A stretch of 64,000 nt of DNA from Thermothelomyces thermophilus ATCC 42464 (Eukaryota > Ascomycota > Sordariomycetes > Sordariales > Chaetomiaceae), in assembly GCF_000226095.1 (NCBI RefSeq), contig NC_016478.1, forward strand, positions 2,346,001 to 2,410,000, given 5' to 3'. Shown one piece after another: positions 38,050-49,628 of this stretch (position 1 is the first letter of the stretch; each line of letters starts with the position of its first letter). The notes beneath the pieces are model-generated. The model saw only the letters and a list, made by a program, of their open reading frames with translations, made no database searches and had not been told where the DNA came from. The translations under genes were made by a program, and so were the position numbers.

Positions 38050-39260
38050 CACCTCATTAGTAGGCGGCGTGGAGCTGCGCGGAGCACCCGTGGACACACA
38101 CAGCGGACAGCTCTCCACCAGAAGGGCCGAACGCGGCACACTATCGAACGCCAGGAAATAGTGAAACCACACAACTCTCCGTGGATCCCGCTGGGTCCGC
38201 CTTTCTCGACACCAAGGACCCGCATACGAAGGTTCAACGGCTGAGGATTCGGGGCGAGGCACGGGTATTGCCCGTCTTAGCAATTGAAGCCGAGTATCCA
38301 TCCCTAGTGTATTGAAGCAGCAACGGTTTATTATGGGGCCACAACCCCTGTCTGCCCGCATGCTGCCTCGGCCCATATCGTACGACACTACGGAGTACAC
38401 TAGTGTACGTGTTGTTCGAGATCAGAGCCAGAAGAGCTGCCAACCTCGCGAATCAGCCGAGACGACCCAGATTTTGTTGCACAGCTTCGGCCCCTTTCCG
38501 GCAATGAGTGGCAGACCCCTCTTTCAGAACGGCCTGGACACAGTGCATCCATCTTAGCTCTTTTGTATGCATCCATCGAGAGAATGTGGAGAGGTAATCC
38601 GTATAGTACCTACCAAGAGGTAGGTATCTTAGGCATGCACACAGGCAAAGATGTACTGTACATACATACCGCAAACATAAGGACGCGGTCGTGCGGCCCC
38701 ATAGGGTGCGAACTGATTGATGGTAGGAGGAGGAGCTTGGACGGGATTTGGATGAAAGCTGATGCGCTTCTATTTCCGTGAATTGCGGCATCTTTCTCCC
38801 CCGTCCTCCACCCAAACCCCCAGTCCCGTTTCATTCCCGTCGGCCTCTGCCCACGTACTGTACCAAAAAAAAGGGGATGTGCATAGAAAATCTATATCGT
38901 TAGGAAACAAAAACCGAGAGATGGTACAGTGGTACTCTGTACTCGCCGCATTGAGGAGCGTGGGTTTCCCATGAACGAACGCGGGGGCCTTATCGGACGG
39001 GTCGCGCTGCAAGATGCGGTCCCCGCCCGGAGAACGGCCGCATAGTGTAAGACACACATTTCGAGGCCCGGGGCCCACCTTGTCTGTGATGCACTCACCC
39101 CCTACCCCTCGCGCGCGCCTCGGCAAAAAGCGGGCTGCAACTTGTTGTCTCGACCTCGGGAGCGGAGTCGCTCGAGCACTAAATGGAAACTCGGGTACGG
39201 AGGAATACACATCTCGACTGCCCGCAGCAACCACGGTAGGTCCTGCTTCATATGAGGTAT

Positions 39261-39282
39261 GTACATACATACATGTATGTAC
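39261..39282. repeat. GTACATACAT inverted repeat, 2-nt spacer
   Basis: Arms 39261-39270 and 39273-39282 are perfect reverse complements of each other. Similar GTAC-rich stretches recur at about 38650, 44158 and 62870. Confidence 0.9.
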
Positions 39283-40218
39283 AGAGCATGTGTATGCCTG
39301 GGTTATTAGGGTGCTTACAGTGCGGCACGCCTCTCGAGGCCCTGCGGAGGAGAGAAGGGGGAAAGTGGGGGGGTTGAGGGTTGCTTTCCACTCTGTCACT
39401 CAGGACCCGACTTCTGATTCCGATAGGTGACAAAAGGAGGCCGGCACAAGAGTGCGACACCAATTTGGACCAAGTCAAGAGTTGGGGTGACGCTGCAGAA
39501 CTAGTGTACGTGGGTCAGATCCGCCGCCGTCATGTGTTCCGTACCTCAGGTACTGTGCAAGAACTGAGCACACTTCGAGCTACGTACAGTACCCTACTTA
39601 ATGGCACAGGAAATTAGATCCGTGAACTACAGGCGGTGTACTAGTAGGCCGGGTACGGATTACCTACCTCAGGTACCTTGCTCTTGGCGCTCAGCGTCCC
39701 CGGCCCCGCTTGCTCGGAGCTCCGGTCGAAGGATGCAACATTCGTTAGGTTGAGAATACCCGGACAATAAGGAAGGAATCTGGGAGCGCTACACAAGTAG
39801 AAAACTTTACTGCATCGTCCACAACTTCTTCCTATCTATCTTCTCTTTCTTTCTATGAATCGCAGCGACGAGGAGACAGCGAATTGATTGTGGTATACGA
39901 GTAGCCAAACTGTACGGTCAGGGAACCCTCTCTTCTGGGCCCACTTGCGGAATGGTTCTCGAAGCTCACCTCGGCTCGCTCGGTAAGACCCGGCCGTGCT
40001 GCCGAAACCGTTGATCTGCGCCAGGTCGCAGTGGTGAGGAACTAGCGTAACGGTCGAACTCCACTCCCGCTGGGGCTCTGGGTGCCCCAAACAAACGACA
40101 CGTCATTTCACGCGAGCATCTGCTGAGGATACGAGTATGTACTGTACGAATACACCGATCAACAAAACATCATAAAGCAACCTACTAGGTACTGTGTACA
40201 GAAGCAGCAAGGATGCTT

Positions 40219-40232
40219 CCCCCCCCCCCCCC
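40219..40232. repeat. Poly(C) tract, 14 bases
   Basis: Uninterrupted homopolymer in intergenic DNA. Confidence 0.9.
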
Positions 40233-41190
40233 AAGAATAGTAAGAAACGAGTCTGATTCGAGGTACGCAAGAGCCTGACAAAGTCAATTACCCAAAATCA
40301 CCGCCAATTGGTTTCTGATCCTTCCTTTCCAATCCTTCCCACTTCCCTTCCCTCTTTCCTCTTTCCCCTTTCCCCTTTCCCTTCTCACATCCTCGCCCAC
40401 GCAAGCTCGCGAACCCCTCAGGCTTTGACGGAACCTCCAGAACAGCCCAATCCCAAGTGGCCCACTCCGCATGAGCGGGAGGGAGCACTCACAAACAAGT
40501 GAACCGCACAATGCAACCCTGCCTGCTGTCGTCCGTCCGTCCGAACGCGCAGAAGAGAAAACCAGAAGGAAAGTTTGCGTAGAAATGCTGTGTAGTGCAG
40601 GAGGAACCCAATAAGACTCGAGTGGCACCTTGCGCGCGTTGCATCCTGCTCACTCATGCCCCTTCAAGCTACACATAGAACCAAGACGAATGCGCAATAG
40701 CGGAGGAAAAAGGGGGGTGGGGTGGGAAGAGAAGATGCTACGCCTCAAGACGAGAAACAGATCTTTAGGTGGGTGGTCCTTTGAACCACACGTGCAGCAG
40801 ATGACAGCCTTGAATGGCTTCGACTCGGCCAGGTCCGTCCTGTCCGTCCTCCAACCGCGACACCGGGTGCTTGTGCATGCATATCGCCTTCGTTGGTGTA
40901 GCTGGTGATTGCTTAGAACTGCCGATCTAAGTAAGAGAGGCTCAACCATGGCCTGTTGCGTGGTGCATTCTCTGTGTTGGATTTGGAGATACTAGTGTCT
41001 GTCGATGAGAGCAAATAGCAAAGGTCGGGCTGTAATGAAGCACGATCGCAAATGGCCCGGCAGGGTGCTGGGACGCGATACTAATCTGGTACGGAGGGTC
41101 TAATGCCCGCTCGCAATGTGTTTTGGACGACAGTCAATGTTGGAATGGAGGTCAGGGGTCAGGCTGTATACCTCCCTGTCGTCTAAACGT

Positions 41191-44087
41191 CTACTCGACT
41201 TCCTCAATCCTAGGCTTAGCAGGCCCGGGACCACCGCTACCCGCTGCCGGAGCGCTCCTCTCCGGGTTGACCTCCAGCCCGGCCAGCCTGGTCAGCCCGC
41301 CACCGAAAGCAGGAGCAGCAGCAGTCCGGGACGGCATCAGCCTCACGACCTGCCAGTTCTCCAAGCTCTCCACCACGTCCCGCGCGTGCTGCACCACCAG
41401 CCCGTCGTTGTCCGTCTCGGCCACGTATCTCAGCGTGCGCATCACGTCCTCCTGCGCCCGCGCGCCGAATCCGAATCCCAGGTCGCGGCCCTTCTCCCTG
41501 GCGTCCTCCAGCGCCCGCACGAAGCTCAACACAAACATCACCGCCGCCCTCCTCAGAATCCCCTTCTCCTCCTCCCGCTCCAGCTGCAGCACCGCGACGC
41601 AGAGGTCCACCGCCCCCGAGACCAGCTCCCGCCCCAGCCCCGCCACGTTCGCCTCCACCGCCGCCCCGAGGACCGACAGCGCCGACGCTCGGACCCGCAC
41701 GTCCTCGCTCCCGCGCTTTCCTTCCCACCCTTGCACGATCCGCTCGATCACCTCTTTCCGCCGCCGCTTCGCCTCGCGCGTGAGGGAGGAGTTGCCGCCG
41801 CCTCCCCCGGTGCCGAGGACATCGTCATCATCTTCGTCCTCGTCGTCGGGGTCGCTGAAATCCGGCACCTCGCCGCCCCACGCGTCGCGGGCCTCGCGCT
41901 CGCGCCGCTCCCGCGCGGCCTTCTCCCTCTGCCGGCGCGCCTCGGTCCGGGGGCGGCGCGGCCTCCGCCCGGCGACCGTCACCAGCGCGGTGGCGGTTTC
42001 GCGGGCCAGGTCGCCGGTGAACGTCTCGCCCAGGCGCTGGACGACCTGCAGGAGGGCCTCGCCGGCGCGCAGGCGCGCGTCGAGCGCCTGGGTCTCGCGC
42101 GCGTCGACGAAGCGGTCCGTCAGCTCGCGCACGACCGAGCGCGGGTGGGCGTCGCACAGGAGCGTGTACGCCTTGATGACGCGCAGGTAGATGTACTCGT
42201 CCTCGTCCGCCAGCAGGCCGCCGAGGAGGACCAGGATGCCCGGTATGTCCAGCACCGGCGACCGCGACGTGATGAGGGTCGAGAGGAGATTCACCCCTTC
42301 GGAGCGGACGGGCGGCGGCGAGTCGGGCGCCGTGATGTACGAGATGGCGAGGCTGTACGTCTTCCGGTCTTCGACCTGCCGGTCGGTCGGCGCCGCACTG
42401 GTCGACTCGGCCGGATCGACCTCGTCCCGGTAGAGGAGCAGGAGACGAAGGTTCGAGGCGGTCTGGGAGAAGTCCGCGGGGGATTTGGCGAGCGTGTCGA
42501 GCGAGGACTCGATGAGGGCTAGCGTCTCCGGGTTGACGCGCGACTTCTGGAAGCCGGGGGTGGTAACAATCATATTCAGGAGGCTGAGCGCCACGCTGAT
42601 CACTTCATCTTCGTCCTCCGCCTTCTCCCCCGAGTTGGACAGGATTTGGCTGACAAGGTTGAGGATGTGCTTTGGTTGCGTGGCGAGCTTCTCGGGGAAC
42701 TTTTCCATCATAGCCTGGAGCGTCCTCATCTCCACGAGCCGACTGATGGGGTCCTCCTGCTCTTGGTCCTGCTTGATCATAATACTGGGTTCTTTTGATC
42801 TTCTCGCCGACTTGAGCCAGCTATTAAATAATTCGAGAAAGGCAATAGAGACATCAGCATCAGAGAGGGTCGATGTGACGAGGTCCAAGAGTTTGGGGAC
42901 CTTCCGCTCAATGTCTTCTAGTGTGAGACGGGGCGAAGATGCACTGGCGCTTCTGATGGGCTGCTTCGTATCCACGATGGCAATCTCGCTATCGTTAATG
43001 GCCTTGTACATCCACTCAGGACTACTGCTATTGTAGCCACCGACGTAGCCCATGTTTTGGACGAGCAGCAAGATGAGGTCGGGAGATGGTGTTAGTTTGA
43101 GGAATATCTTCAGCAGCGCCAGAGCAGGTTCGCACACTCTCTCCACAACGGTCTGCTGGACGGTCTCGTCCCAGGTTGCAAGCGTCCACAGAGAAAGCAG
43201 CAGAGGAGAAAGCAGCCGCTTGCACAAGCCCGGGTTAGGGTGCGCAACGACCAGTGCATGCAACCTACGAAGGGCCGTCGACAGATCAGTGCACGAGACA
43301 ATGACCTTGTCCTTGCTGAGATCAATAATCTCACTGTCCTCGGTCCCGGTCGCGCCCGGAAGGCCAGGAGGGGGTTTGATGCGGAAGAGCATGGGCTCGG
43401 CAAAATACTTCCAACCGGCGGTGCCTGAGGATCCGTTAGCGTGCGGCCAGCAGAAGACACGAAGAATGATAAACTTGACATACCAGGAGCTCCGGTGGCC
43501 CTCTTCCCCAAAATGCCAAAGCCGATAATGTAGGAGGCGGCCTTGACCAACTCGGGCTCATCGTTTCCCTTATCAAGCAACGCTAACAACTGCGGGGCAA
43601 CGGCTGCGTACCACTCCTCAGGAGGCACAGACGCTGGCGTAGATAGTAGGTTACAGGCGAGGTTGAGGGCGTCCTGGGTGATGTTGGCTCCCCTTTTCTG
43701 GGGCACGGCAGCCTCGGACAGCCTGACCGTGCTCGTCGGATGGACCGAGAAGACAAACTCGAGGGTTGTCCGTACGCCATCCGAACGCTCCATGGGCAGC
43801 CGGGTGAGCTTCTCGATCAACCTCTGGCGCAGCCATGGCGGCGCCGCCCCTGGCCTGATCAGGGAGTTGAGGGCCCCGAGAGCATTGAGGGTTTTAGTCC
43901 TGGAAAATATTAGAACAGAGGGGGCGAATCAACGACGAAGAGCGGAACGTGGGCATCGGCCTTACCTCGCAACCAAGTCATCAAAATCCCGGACTGCTTG
44001 CACCCGACTGCTCTCGGGCACGTTGGGGTCGAAAGCTTTGCGCCCGGCCTCGGCGAACGATTCTATCAACTTTCGGCGGGCCTCCAT
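41191..44087 (-). CDS. RTP1: RTP1/TANGO6-like RNA polymerase II assembly factor
   Basis: HEAT-like protein of the RTP1 (yeast) and TANGO6 (animal) family, which takes part in cytoplasmic assembly and nuclear import of RNA polymerase II. Exons are 44087-43966, 43899-43484 and 43424-41191, giving 923 aa. The long helical body is typical, for example QAMMEKFPEKLATQPKHILNLVSQIL. The C1-type region is near LLGGLLADEDEYIYLRVIKAYTLLCDAHP, and the C2-type C-terminal repeat near FVLSFVRALEDAREKG and VMRTLRYVAETDNDGLVVQHA. Between them is a charged insert (RRQREKAARERREREARD, then a run of Asp/Glu). Start choice is uncertain: MEARRKLIESF at 44087 suits the family, while an open frame reaches a Met at 44213. 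Family assignment comes from overall similarity and is good but not certain. Confidence 0.78.
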
Positions 44088-47000
44088 CTCTGCTGCAGAG
44101 GTCGGTTGCAGCGTCAAAACCGCATCGACTTGACTTGGGTGCTGAGCCTCGAAGGGTACGTACACTCCTGTATGTACTGTACAAGGCGGGTCCTCTGTGA
44201 CGAATTGACGCAAAGGACAACGCCACTTGCCGATTCAAGGTAGCGACAGCTCTTTCGGTCTTGCTGCTTTTCAAGAATTTGGTGCGGAAAGAGCAGAGAT
44301 GATGCTCATCCCCCCATCTTACCTGGCAATGGGGTAAGATGCGAGGAATTTGCTACACCTTAAAAGATGGGAATCTCGGTTCGTTCGATGATGCTGTTAC
44401 TGAATAGGTAATCGATAAGAGCTCGCTTTCCACAAATCGATCTCGACCGAATCGAACTGAAGTCGGGAAAGGTGGGGCCGTGTCCTCTGCAGAACACGCT
44501 CAGACCCCTGCAACCCCGGACGCGTTCTTGCCTTACAAGGACAACCGCAAGCCGCGTTCATCACTTTCTTTCTGCTGCTTCTCACTCTTCAACCTTCAAT
44601 CGCCAAAAGCTGCCTTCGCAATATCCGGCAGGAAACGTCTCAACCTAACGCACATCGAACCCAGGAATCCGGTTCGAGATGCAGATTTGGCCAATTCACA
44701 TCGAGATATACAGCCACTGACCGCACGTACCAAGCCGACGCGCCCTCCCAGCTCCAAAGGTCTTTCGCCTCGAGCAGCCCTTCTCGCACCGCGCCTCCCC
44801 CACAGTTCTCCGATTCCGGTTTTCCGCAAGGAATGTCGCCCCGACCGCTCCCCGGGACTGGAAACCCCGCAGTACGTCGCAGCTTCGATCCCGTATCGGG
44901 TGCCTCTCAAGCTTGCCGCGTTCGGATCTACTGTGGCCGATTCCTTGCCCTTTTCACCTCGGCAAGCCAGTCCCGCGGGAGCGAATCGGTCTCGGAACTT
45001 AACCCTAAGCAGATCTTTGGTCCGTCAAGTCTTGCGCTGCTGATAGTCATCCGGCCCTCACCTTCTATGCCCGCGCCGTCCGACGAGCTGCAGCTGCGGG
45101 CCGCTGAAAAGTGGTGCAGTCTCCGCTCTGGCGACGGCAGGGGCTGACCGGCGAGGTCCGAGCTCCAGTCACCCGCCAGGGTGGGCGACCGTCTCTTCCC
45201 ATGAGTCCACACGGTAAGCGCCTCTGGCCTGAGGCCGCTCGTCGGGAACGGGACACTGGAACTAGTACTCTGGTCACGATGGATTGTCCGTGGCGGTGTT
45301 GGCCAGACGGTCGAGGCAAGGCGGGCGCATTCGAGCAGCTCGGTCTGCTCGCATGCTCTTTTGTGGTTGTCTCCCGTCGGAGCAGCCTTCGGGAGGAGAG
45401 GAAGAGCGCAGTCTCGGCTACACACGATCAACCAAGGCGTTTCACTCCTCCACCAGCAGCTCGCCTCGCAGGAATCACCCCTTCTGGGAGTGAGCGAGGG
45501 CTGTCAGGTTACACACGGAAACGCCGACGGATGATACTACCCCTTCTCGCCGTGCTGTTACGCTCTCGGTACCTCGACTTCCACCTTTTTCACCCTGCAT
45601 GCGCACCTAGTCCTCCTGACGACCCAGCCGACCCTCGCGGACCGCGCCGGGGCAAATACATCGCCCGACGCGTCATGGAACCCAACACCATGAGATCCCG
45701 ACCAGGCGCATTAACCCGTCCTCGTAGGCTCCGTCCTACGTTACGACGGGACGCCAAAGCCCCTGCCCGTGTCTCTAGCACGGCCCTTTCCTCCGCCGGG
45801 GGCCTGAAACATGGTCGATCGGCACGGAGATGATAGCGCGGTTTTTTGAGGATGTATTTTGTCCGTGCGGTTACCTGCCCTCCTTTTTTTCCTGCCCATC
45901 CTTCGGGGTGGTGCCGGCGATGGGAGAGGAAACAAAAACTAGTCCCCGTTGGCAGTGCGACAACACACGGAGAGACCTGGCTTGGGTTGGGCTGTCGACT
46001 CTTGGTATGTTGCGGCTTTGGTTGCCGATTTTGGCCGGATCTGCCTCGACGACGACCGGATTCGGCTGCGGGCTTGGTGCTGTGGCAGGTTTTGACTCGT
46101 TGTGGGGGCCGGGTTTGAAGGTTGGGTCGACCGGCTGAAAACCAATGCGTCGAACTGGGTGCTCCGGATGAAGGGGCCTGCACGGGGACGGGCCGAGTCG
46201 CCGGGACCCATCTCGAGTTGGAGTCAAAGCTTCGTGCTTGTCTGGTGCCTGGAGCTCGTCCCCTGCAGCTGTCCGGATTCTGGGTTCCTTCAGGGAGGGC
46301 TTTGTGTTTGCGGTTCGACCGTTTGGAAAAGGACGGGCCCGTTGGTGGGTGGTCCTGGTTGTCCTCTCTCCAGAAATGGCGGGAGGGCAACCCCTCTTTT
46401 TGGAGGATAAGTGCCCTCTCTCTTCTGATTGATGGCGTGCTGCTGACCTTTCTGATAGTTACCAGGTGTCTTGACGCCACAGAAGTCATGCGAATCCTCT
46501 CTTCAACCGAGCTAGTGCTCCTTGTACCCTCTTCCTAGTAGGACCTGCCGGTCAGAGCCCGCTTGGTAGGGATGAAAATGACAGACCAGGCGAGACTCCA
46601 GGGTCACTGGAACATGTTCGGCGTAAAGATCGAGTAGGCGTGGTAAAGGTATATTGTCACCCGGAAGGAAGCAGAAAAAAAGAAACAATGAGATAGAGAG
46701 CAAAACTGGAAAGAGAAGAGTTGCACCCCACAGCTACTCCTGGCTTCGGGTTCCCACGTTGTACATGTTCCAAAGAAGACAGCAACTGCTCGAGTTGCGG
46801 CGTGACACCATTTCTCGGAACCCCTGAAAGAGATCTATGCACATGGAGCAATACTACCTCAGCCCCAACAGCGCCAGTGGCCAGGATGTGGGCATTTCGT
46901 TCCACAAACGGTACGCACGCCATTTTACGATGCGGACCTGGTTGGGCTCGCAGTACGGACTGCACTAGGCCACTAGTTATGGCTTGGACGCCGTGCGTCT

Positions 47001-47276
47001 GTTCCTGGGTTGATGACGAATGTTCAGGGGGCGGGCAGGCCAGAAATGCCGGGGGTTGGTGAGTTGTCTGCCAGAGCTTCTCAACCTGACAAACACACCG
47101 TAACTGATACGAAGCACATCCCAACAACTAACGACTGTTGCAAGCGCACAATACCTGCGAAGTACAGGACGAGGACCATGGTGAAAACTCGCCCGGTGTT
47201 GGGTGGCGCAGACCTGTCTTTTCTTTCGGCCGGGTAGGATTCGAGCATACGAAGTCAATTTCCGACACGCCCTAGT
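44088..47276. other. Gene-poor region, 3.2 kb, between RTP1 and the 5S gene
   Basis: Promoter of the RTP1-like gene on the left, with a GTAC-rich patch at about 44158-44184. The rest has high GC and a minus-strand open frame of 299 codons (45590-46489) without features. A plus-strand Cys-containing frame of 113 codons (46721-47062) also lacks family similarity. I call no gene here. Confidence 0.5.
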
Positions 47277-47395
47277 ACGTACGACCATACCCAGTAGAAA
47301 GCACGGCATCCCGTCCGCTCTGCCTTAGTTAAGCTACTGAGGGCCCGAGTAGTAGTTGGGTCGGTGACGACCAGCGAATTCCGGGTGTTGTACGT
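47277..47395 (+). rRNA. 5S ribosomal RNA
   Basis: 119 nt, the usual 5S length. It starts ACGTACGACCATACC and ends GTTGTACGT, forming the terminal helix I. The conserved CCCGTCCGCTCTGCC, TAGTAGTTGGGT and GACCAGCGAATTCC blocks are present. Helix II (CAGTAG at 47292-47297 with CTACTG at 47334-47339) and the helix IV hairpin (GGTCG, loop GTGA, CGACC; 47359-47372) pair perfectly, although their sequence differs from the Neurospora-type 5S I remember. Six T follow at 47399-47404 as a Pol III terminator. A solitary dispersed 5S gene is normal in filamentous ascomycetes. Structural integrity suggests function, but a recent pseudogene cannot be excluded. Confidence 0.93.
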
Positions 47396-47398
47396 GAA

Positions 47399-47404
47399 TT
47401 TTTT
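47399..47404 (+). terminator. Pol III T6 terminator of the 5S gene
   Basis: Six T starting 4 nt after the 5S 3' end, as expected for RNA polymerase III. Confidence 0.85.
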
Positions 47405-47445
47405 CCCCATCGGTTTCGCCTTTTTTTTTAAAACCGTCATCACCC

Positions 47446-48609
47446 GTGACTGAGCGATTCAACGTTTCAACCGGCTCCACCATGCGCGGATCCACAAGGA
47501 CAATGTTCCGCTTCGAACATGGCCAGATACTACAGGGCAGGAGATCCTCTTACACAATTGCTGCTGCTCTTCGCAACCGTCCGGGAGGACCATGGCTTGC
47601 CACGGACGTAGTTTTGCCGATTGTCTCTGCGGTGAACCTCTTTCTAACGCGGAGCAGTGGTCCGAATCAAGAGACAGTCACGGTGAAGACTGCACCGGCA
47701 AAGCGCCTTGATAACGAATCCCGGGTGCTCCGACTGTTCCAGGGGTGCGACTCGATCCGCCAGCTGGTCGATGAGGTCGAGGATCCTCGATCCTTGGTGC
47801 TCGAATATATGGACGACAATGTAGTCAACTTGTTGAAGACAAAACGTCTCCCTAGGGTTGAGGCCAAGCGTGCCCTCAAGGCCGCTGTTCAAGGGCTCAT
47901 TGCGCTACATGATAAGAATATTGTTCACACAGCTGCGTTCTACTAATCAGATACCTATACAAATGTTTACTCTCCGGACATGGCGGACTAATTGGCACTG
48001 ATCAACCTGTAGACATCAAACCCGACAACATCCTCGTCAAACAAAGTCCTGCCGGTGCCCTATACAAACTTGGCGATCTAGGTGACTCTTCTACACCAGA
48101 CGTACCCTCGAACGATGGAGGTCATTTGATCGGTGCCGAACTCTTCTGTGCTCCAGAGGTACCGCTTGGAATTCCCTGGACAGTCAAAGCTGATATCTGG
48201 GGACTCGGTGCTACAGTAAGTTCTTTCCAAACGGAGCAACGTCCAGAAGTTCTAACGCCGGCCGTCATTAATTAATTAGGGCATCACTCTGATAACCGGC
48301 CGATATATGTTCTTACCGCGAAATGCCCCCCCTCCGGGCGATCCACAGCTATCCTTGCAAGTCCTCCAAATTCAGAATTACTTCTATGGCCCCATTAGCA
48401 GGCAAGCGCTCCACGGCCTGGCAGACGACTCGATCCTGCCGTTGCTGGAACAGTTCGAAAAGAATTATCAGCCATTCCCTTTATCGTCCGCCTCTCCCAA
48501 GATCACTCAGGAGGACCTTGATTTCTTCGGCCACATAATGAAGATCGACCCGAGACAGCGCCCAACTGCAAAGGAGATTTCGGGGCACCCATGGTTCAAT
48601 GGTGTTTAG
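47446..48609 (+). pseudogene. Protein kinase-like gene with a mutated 5' splice site
   Basis: Fungal-type Ser/Thr kinase fold. Features in order: glycine-loop-like start (FRFEHGQILQGRRSSYTIAAAL), the beta-3 Lys in VTVKTAP, hinge-like SLVLEYMDDN, catalytic loop IVHT-DIKPDN (HTD in place of HRD), DLGD where DFG is usual, CAPEVPLG for APE, then DIWGLGATGITLITG and a helical C-lobe ending RQRPTAKEISGHPWF. Exons would be 47446-47932, 48013-48215 and 48280-48609. Intron 2 (48216-48279) is canonical. Intron 1 needs a donor at 47933 that reads CTGCGT instead of GTGCGT, while its acceptor and a TACTAAT branch site are intact. A single G-to-C change would explain it. Start uncertain (also ATG 47482 or 47503). 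It is likely inactive as annotated. Confidence 0.75.
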
Positions 48610-48802
48610 AAGTCCACAGCTATTAGCTCAACGGCCCCTCATTGACTATGGGTTGATACGCGTACTCATCATCAAGTTCAGCTCTAGTAATATGCAGGCT
48701 GAATTAACAAGACAAAGGAGGACATGAAAAGATTGCTTTGAGCTTCCAATGACCATGCTAGGCAGCGATGTTCTGCCTGCCTTCCGAGATCAGGCCGCCT
48801 AG

Positions 48803-49015
48803 CAGCTTATTTCTCGTGCGTACCAGTCCTGGGGCACGGCCGAGAAGGGCAGCAGCCCCGACTACCCCTGCGACATCCCGCCCGGCAAGGACCGGTGCGG
48901 CGACTCGACCTTCGAGGGCCAGACAGGCGACCCCTCCTCCCCGCTGGTGTCGGACTGCCTGCAGATCATCCGGAACATCGAGGGCGACGCGTCCACCCCA
49001 TCATATTGTTATTGA
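48803..49015 (+). pseudogene. Truncated Hce2/Ecp2-type effector domain remnant
   Basis: In this frame the translation has the N-terminal half of the Hce2 (Ecp2, putative necrosis-inducing factor) domain: the first Cys region YPCDIPPGKDRCGDSTFEGQT and SPLVSDCLQIIRNIEGD, both hallmarks of that secreted effector family. A TAG stop lies directly upstream at 48800-48802. The frame ends at 49013-49015 after only three cysteines of the domain plus a non-family tail (TPSYCY). The second half of the domain, with its later cysteines, is missing, and I see no signal peptide. The piece is therefore a fragment, probably decayed or left by a rearrangement. It is described only as a remnant. Confidence 0.7.
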
Positions 49016-49628
49016 ATCCTAGCCTGGCGGCATGCTCAGATTCGGGCGACGGCGTACAAAAAAGACGAGGGATCAGGTCCAACTCCGGTAATATCGATGA
49101 GGGAAACAGGGATGGCTTATGGTCAGGTAGGTACGAGAAGTGGCAGGTAGCGATGGTGGTGATGATGTAAGCGTGCGCATCGTCACAGCCAGCAGCACTC
49201 GGCCCCTCTAGAGACGACAGCGGCAGCGCCAGCAGCAACAGCAGGGCGGGGGGAGCGGTCTTAGGGGGGAGCGCACCCACCGGACAAGATGTTGTAGGCA
49301 TCCGGTGCTAGATAAGGGCCCCAAGCCAGTTGAGGGGCGGTTCTCGAAATTAAATCGACCGCCCGAGCCGAAAATCTTGGGTCCTATGGCCATTGCGGTC
49401 TTTCGAGACCGAGACCGAGACCGTGTGGAGGGACAGATTCAAGTGGTCACCATCTTATTAATACATCGAGGGGAGAGGCAGGGTTAGGGTTAGAAACACG
49501 AACTATGTCTTGGCACCTCGTGACAGCGCGTAAAGTGTTTTTTTTGAGACGCGCTTTCGCAACCCCACCGCGACTCTCGTAGCACGTAATAGCACCACTA
49601 AATAAGTGGTCGGCTTCTGACGGCCACG
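49016..49628. other. Intergenic, promoter of the AT-hook gene
   Basis: Contains the telomere-like repeat and a (GAGACC)-type short repeat near 49406-49421. No gene is seen. Confidence 0.5.
49481..49493. repeat. Interstitial telomere-like repeat
   Basis: GGGTTAGGGTTAG, two TTAGGG units, in the accessory patch between the effector remnant and the AT-hook gene. Confidence 0.8.

Larger units (their letters stand above)
37351..41190. other. Gene-poor region, 3.8 kb
   Basis: No gene is recognised; open frames up to 261 codons lack any family feature. It holds the CTG/CAG hairpin, the GTACATACAT palindrome, a 9-mer TACGGAGTA copy at 38389-38397 and a poly(C) tract. The right end is the 3' side of the RTP1-like gene. 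Confidence 0.5.

Noticed and set aside
37615-38400. 261-codon minus-strand frame
   Set aside because: Covers the CTG/CAG hairpin and has no family features.
41116-42522. 468-codon plus-strand frame opposite the RTP1-like gene
   Set aside because: Pro/Arg-rich antisense shadow without motifs.
45590-46489. 299-codon minus-strand frame in the gene-poor region
   Set aside because: No domain, no biased composition beyond GC, no signal or splice-supported extension.
46721-47062. 113-codon plus-strand frame with several Cys
   Set aside because: No signal peptide, Cys spacing not family-like, and overlapping frames on the other strand are as long.
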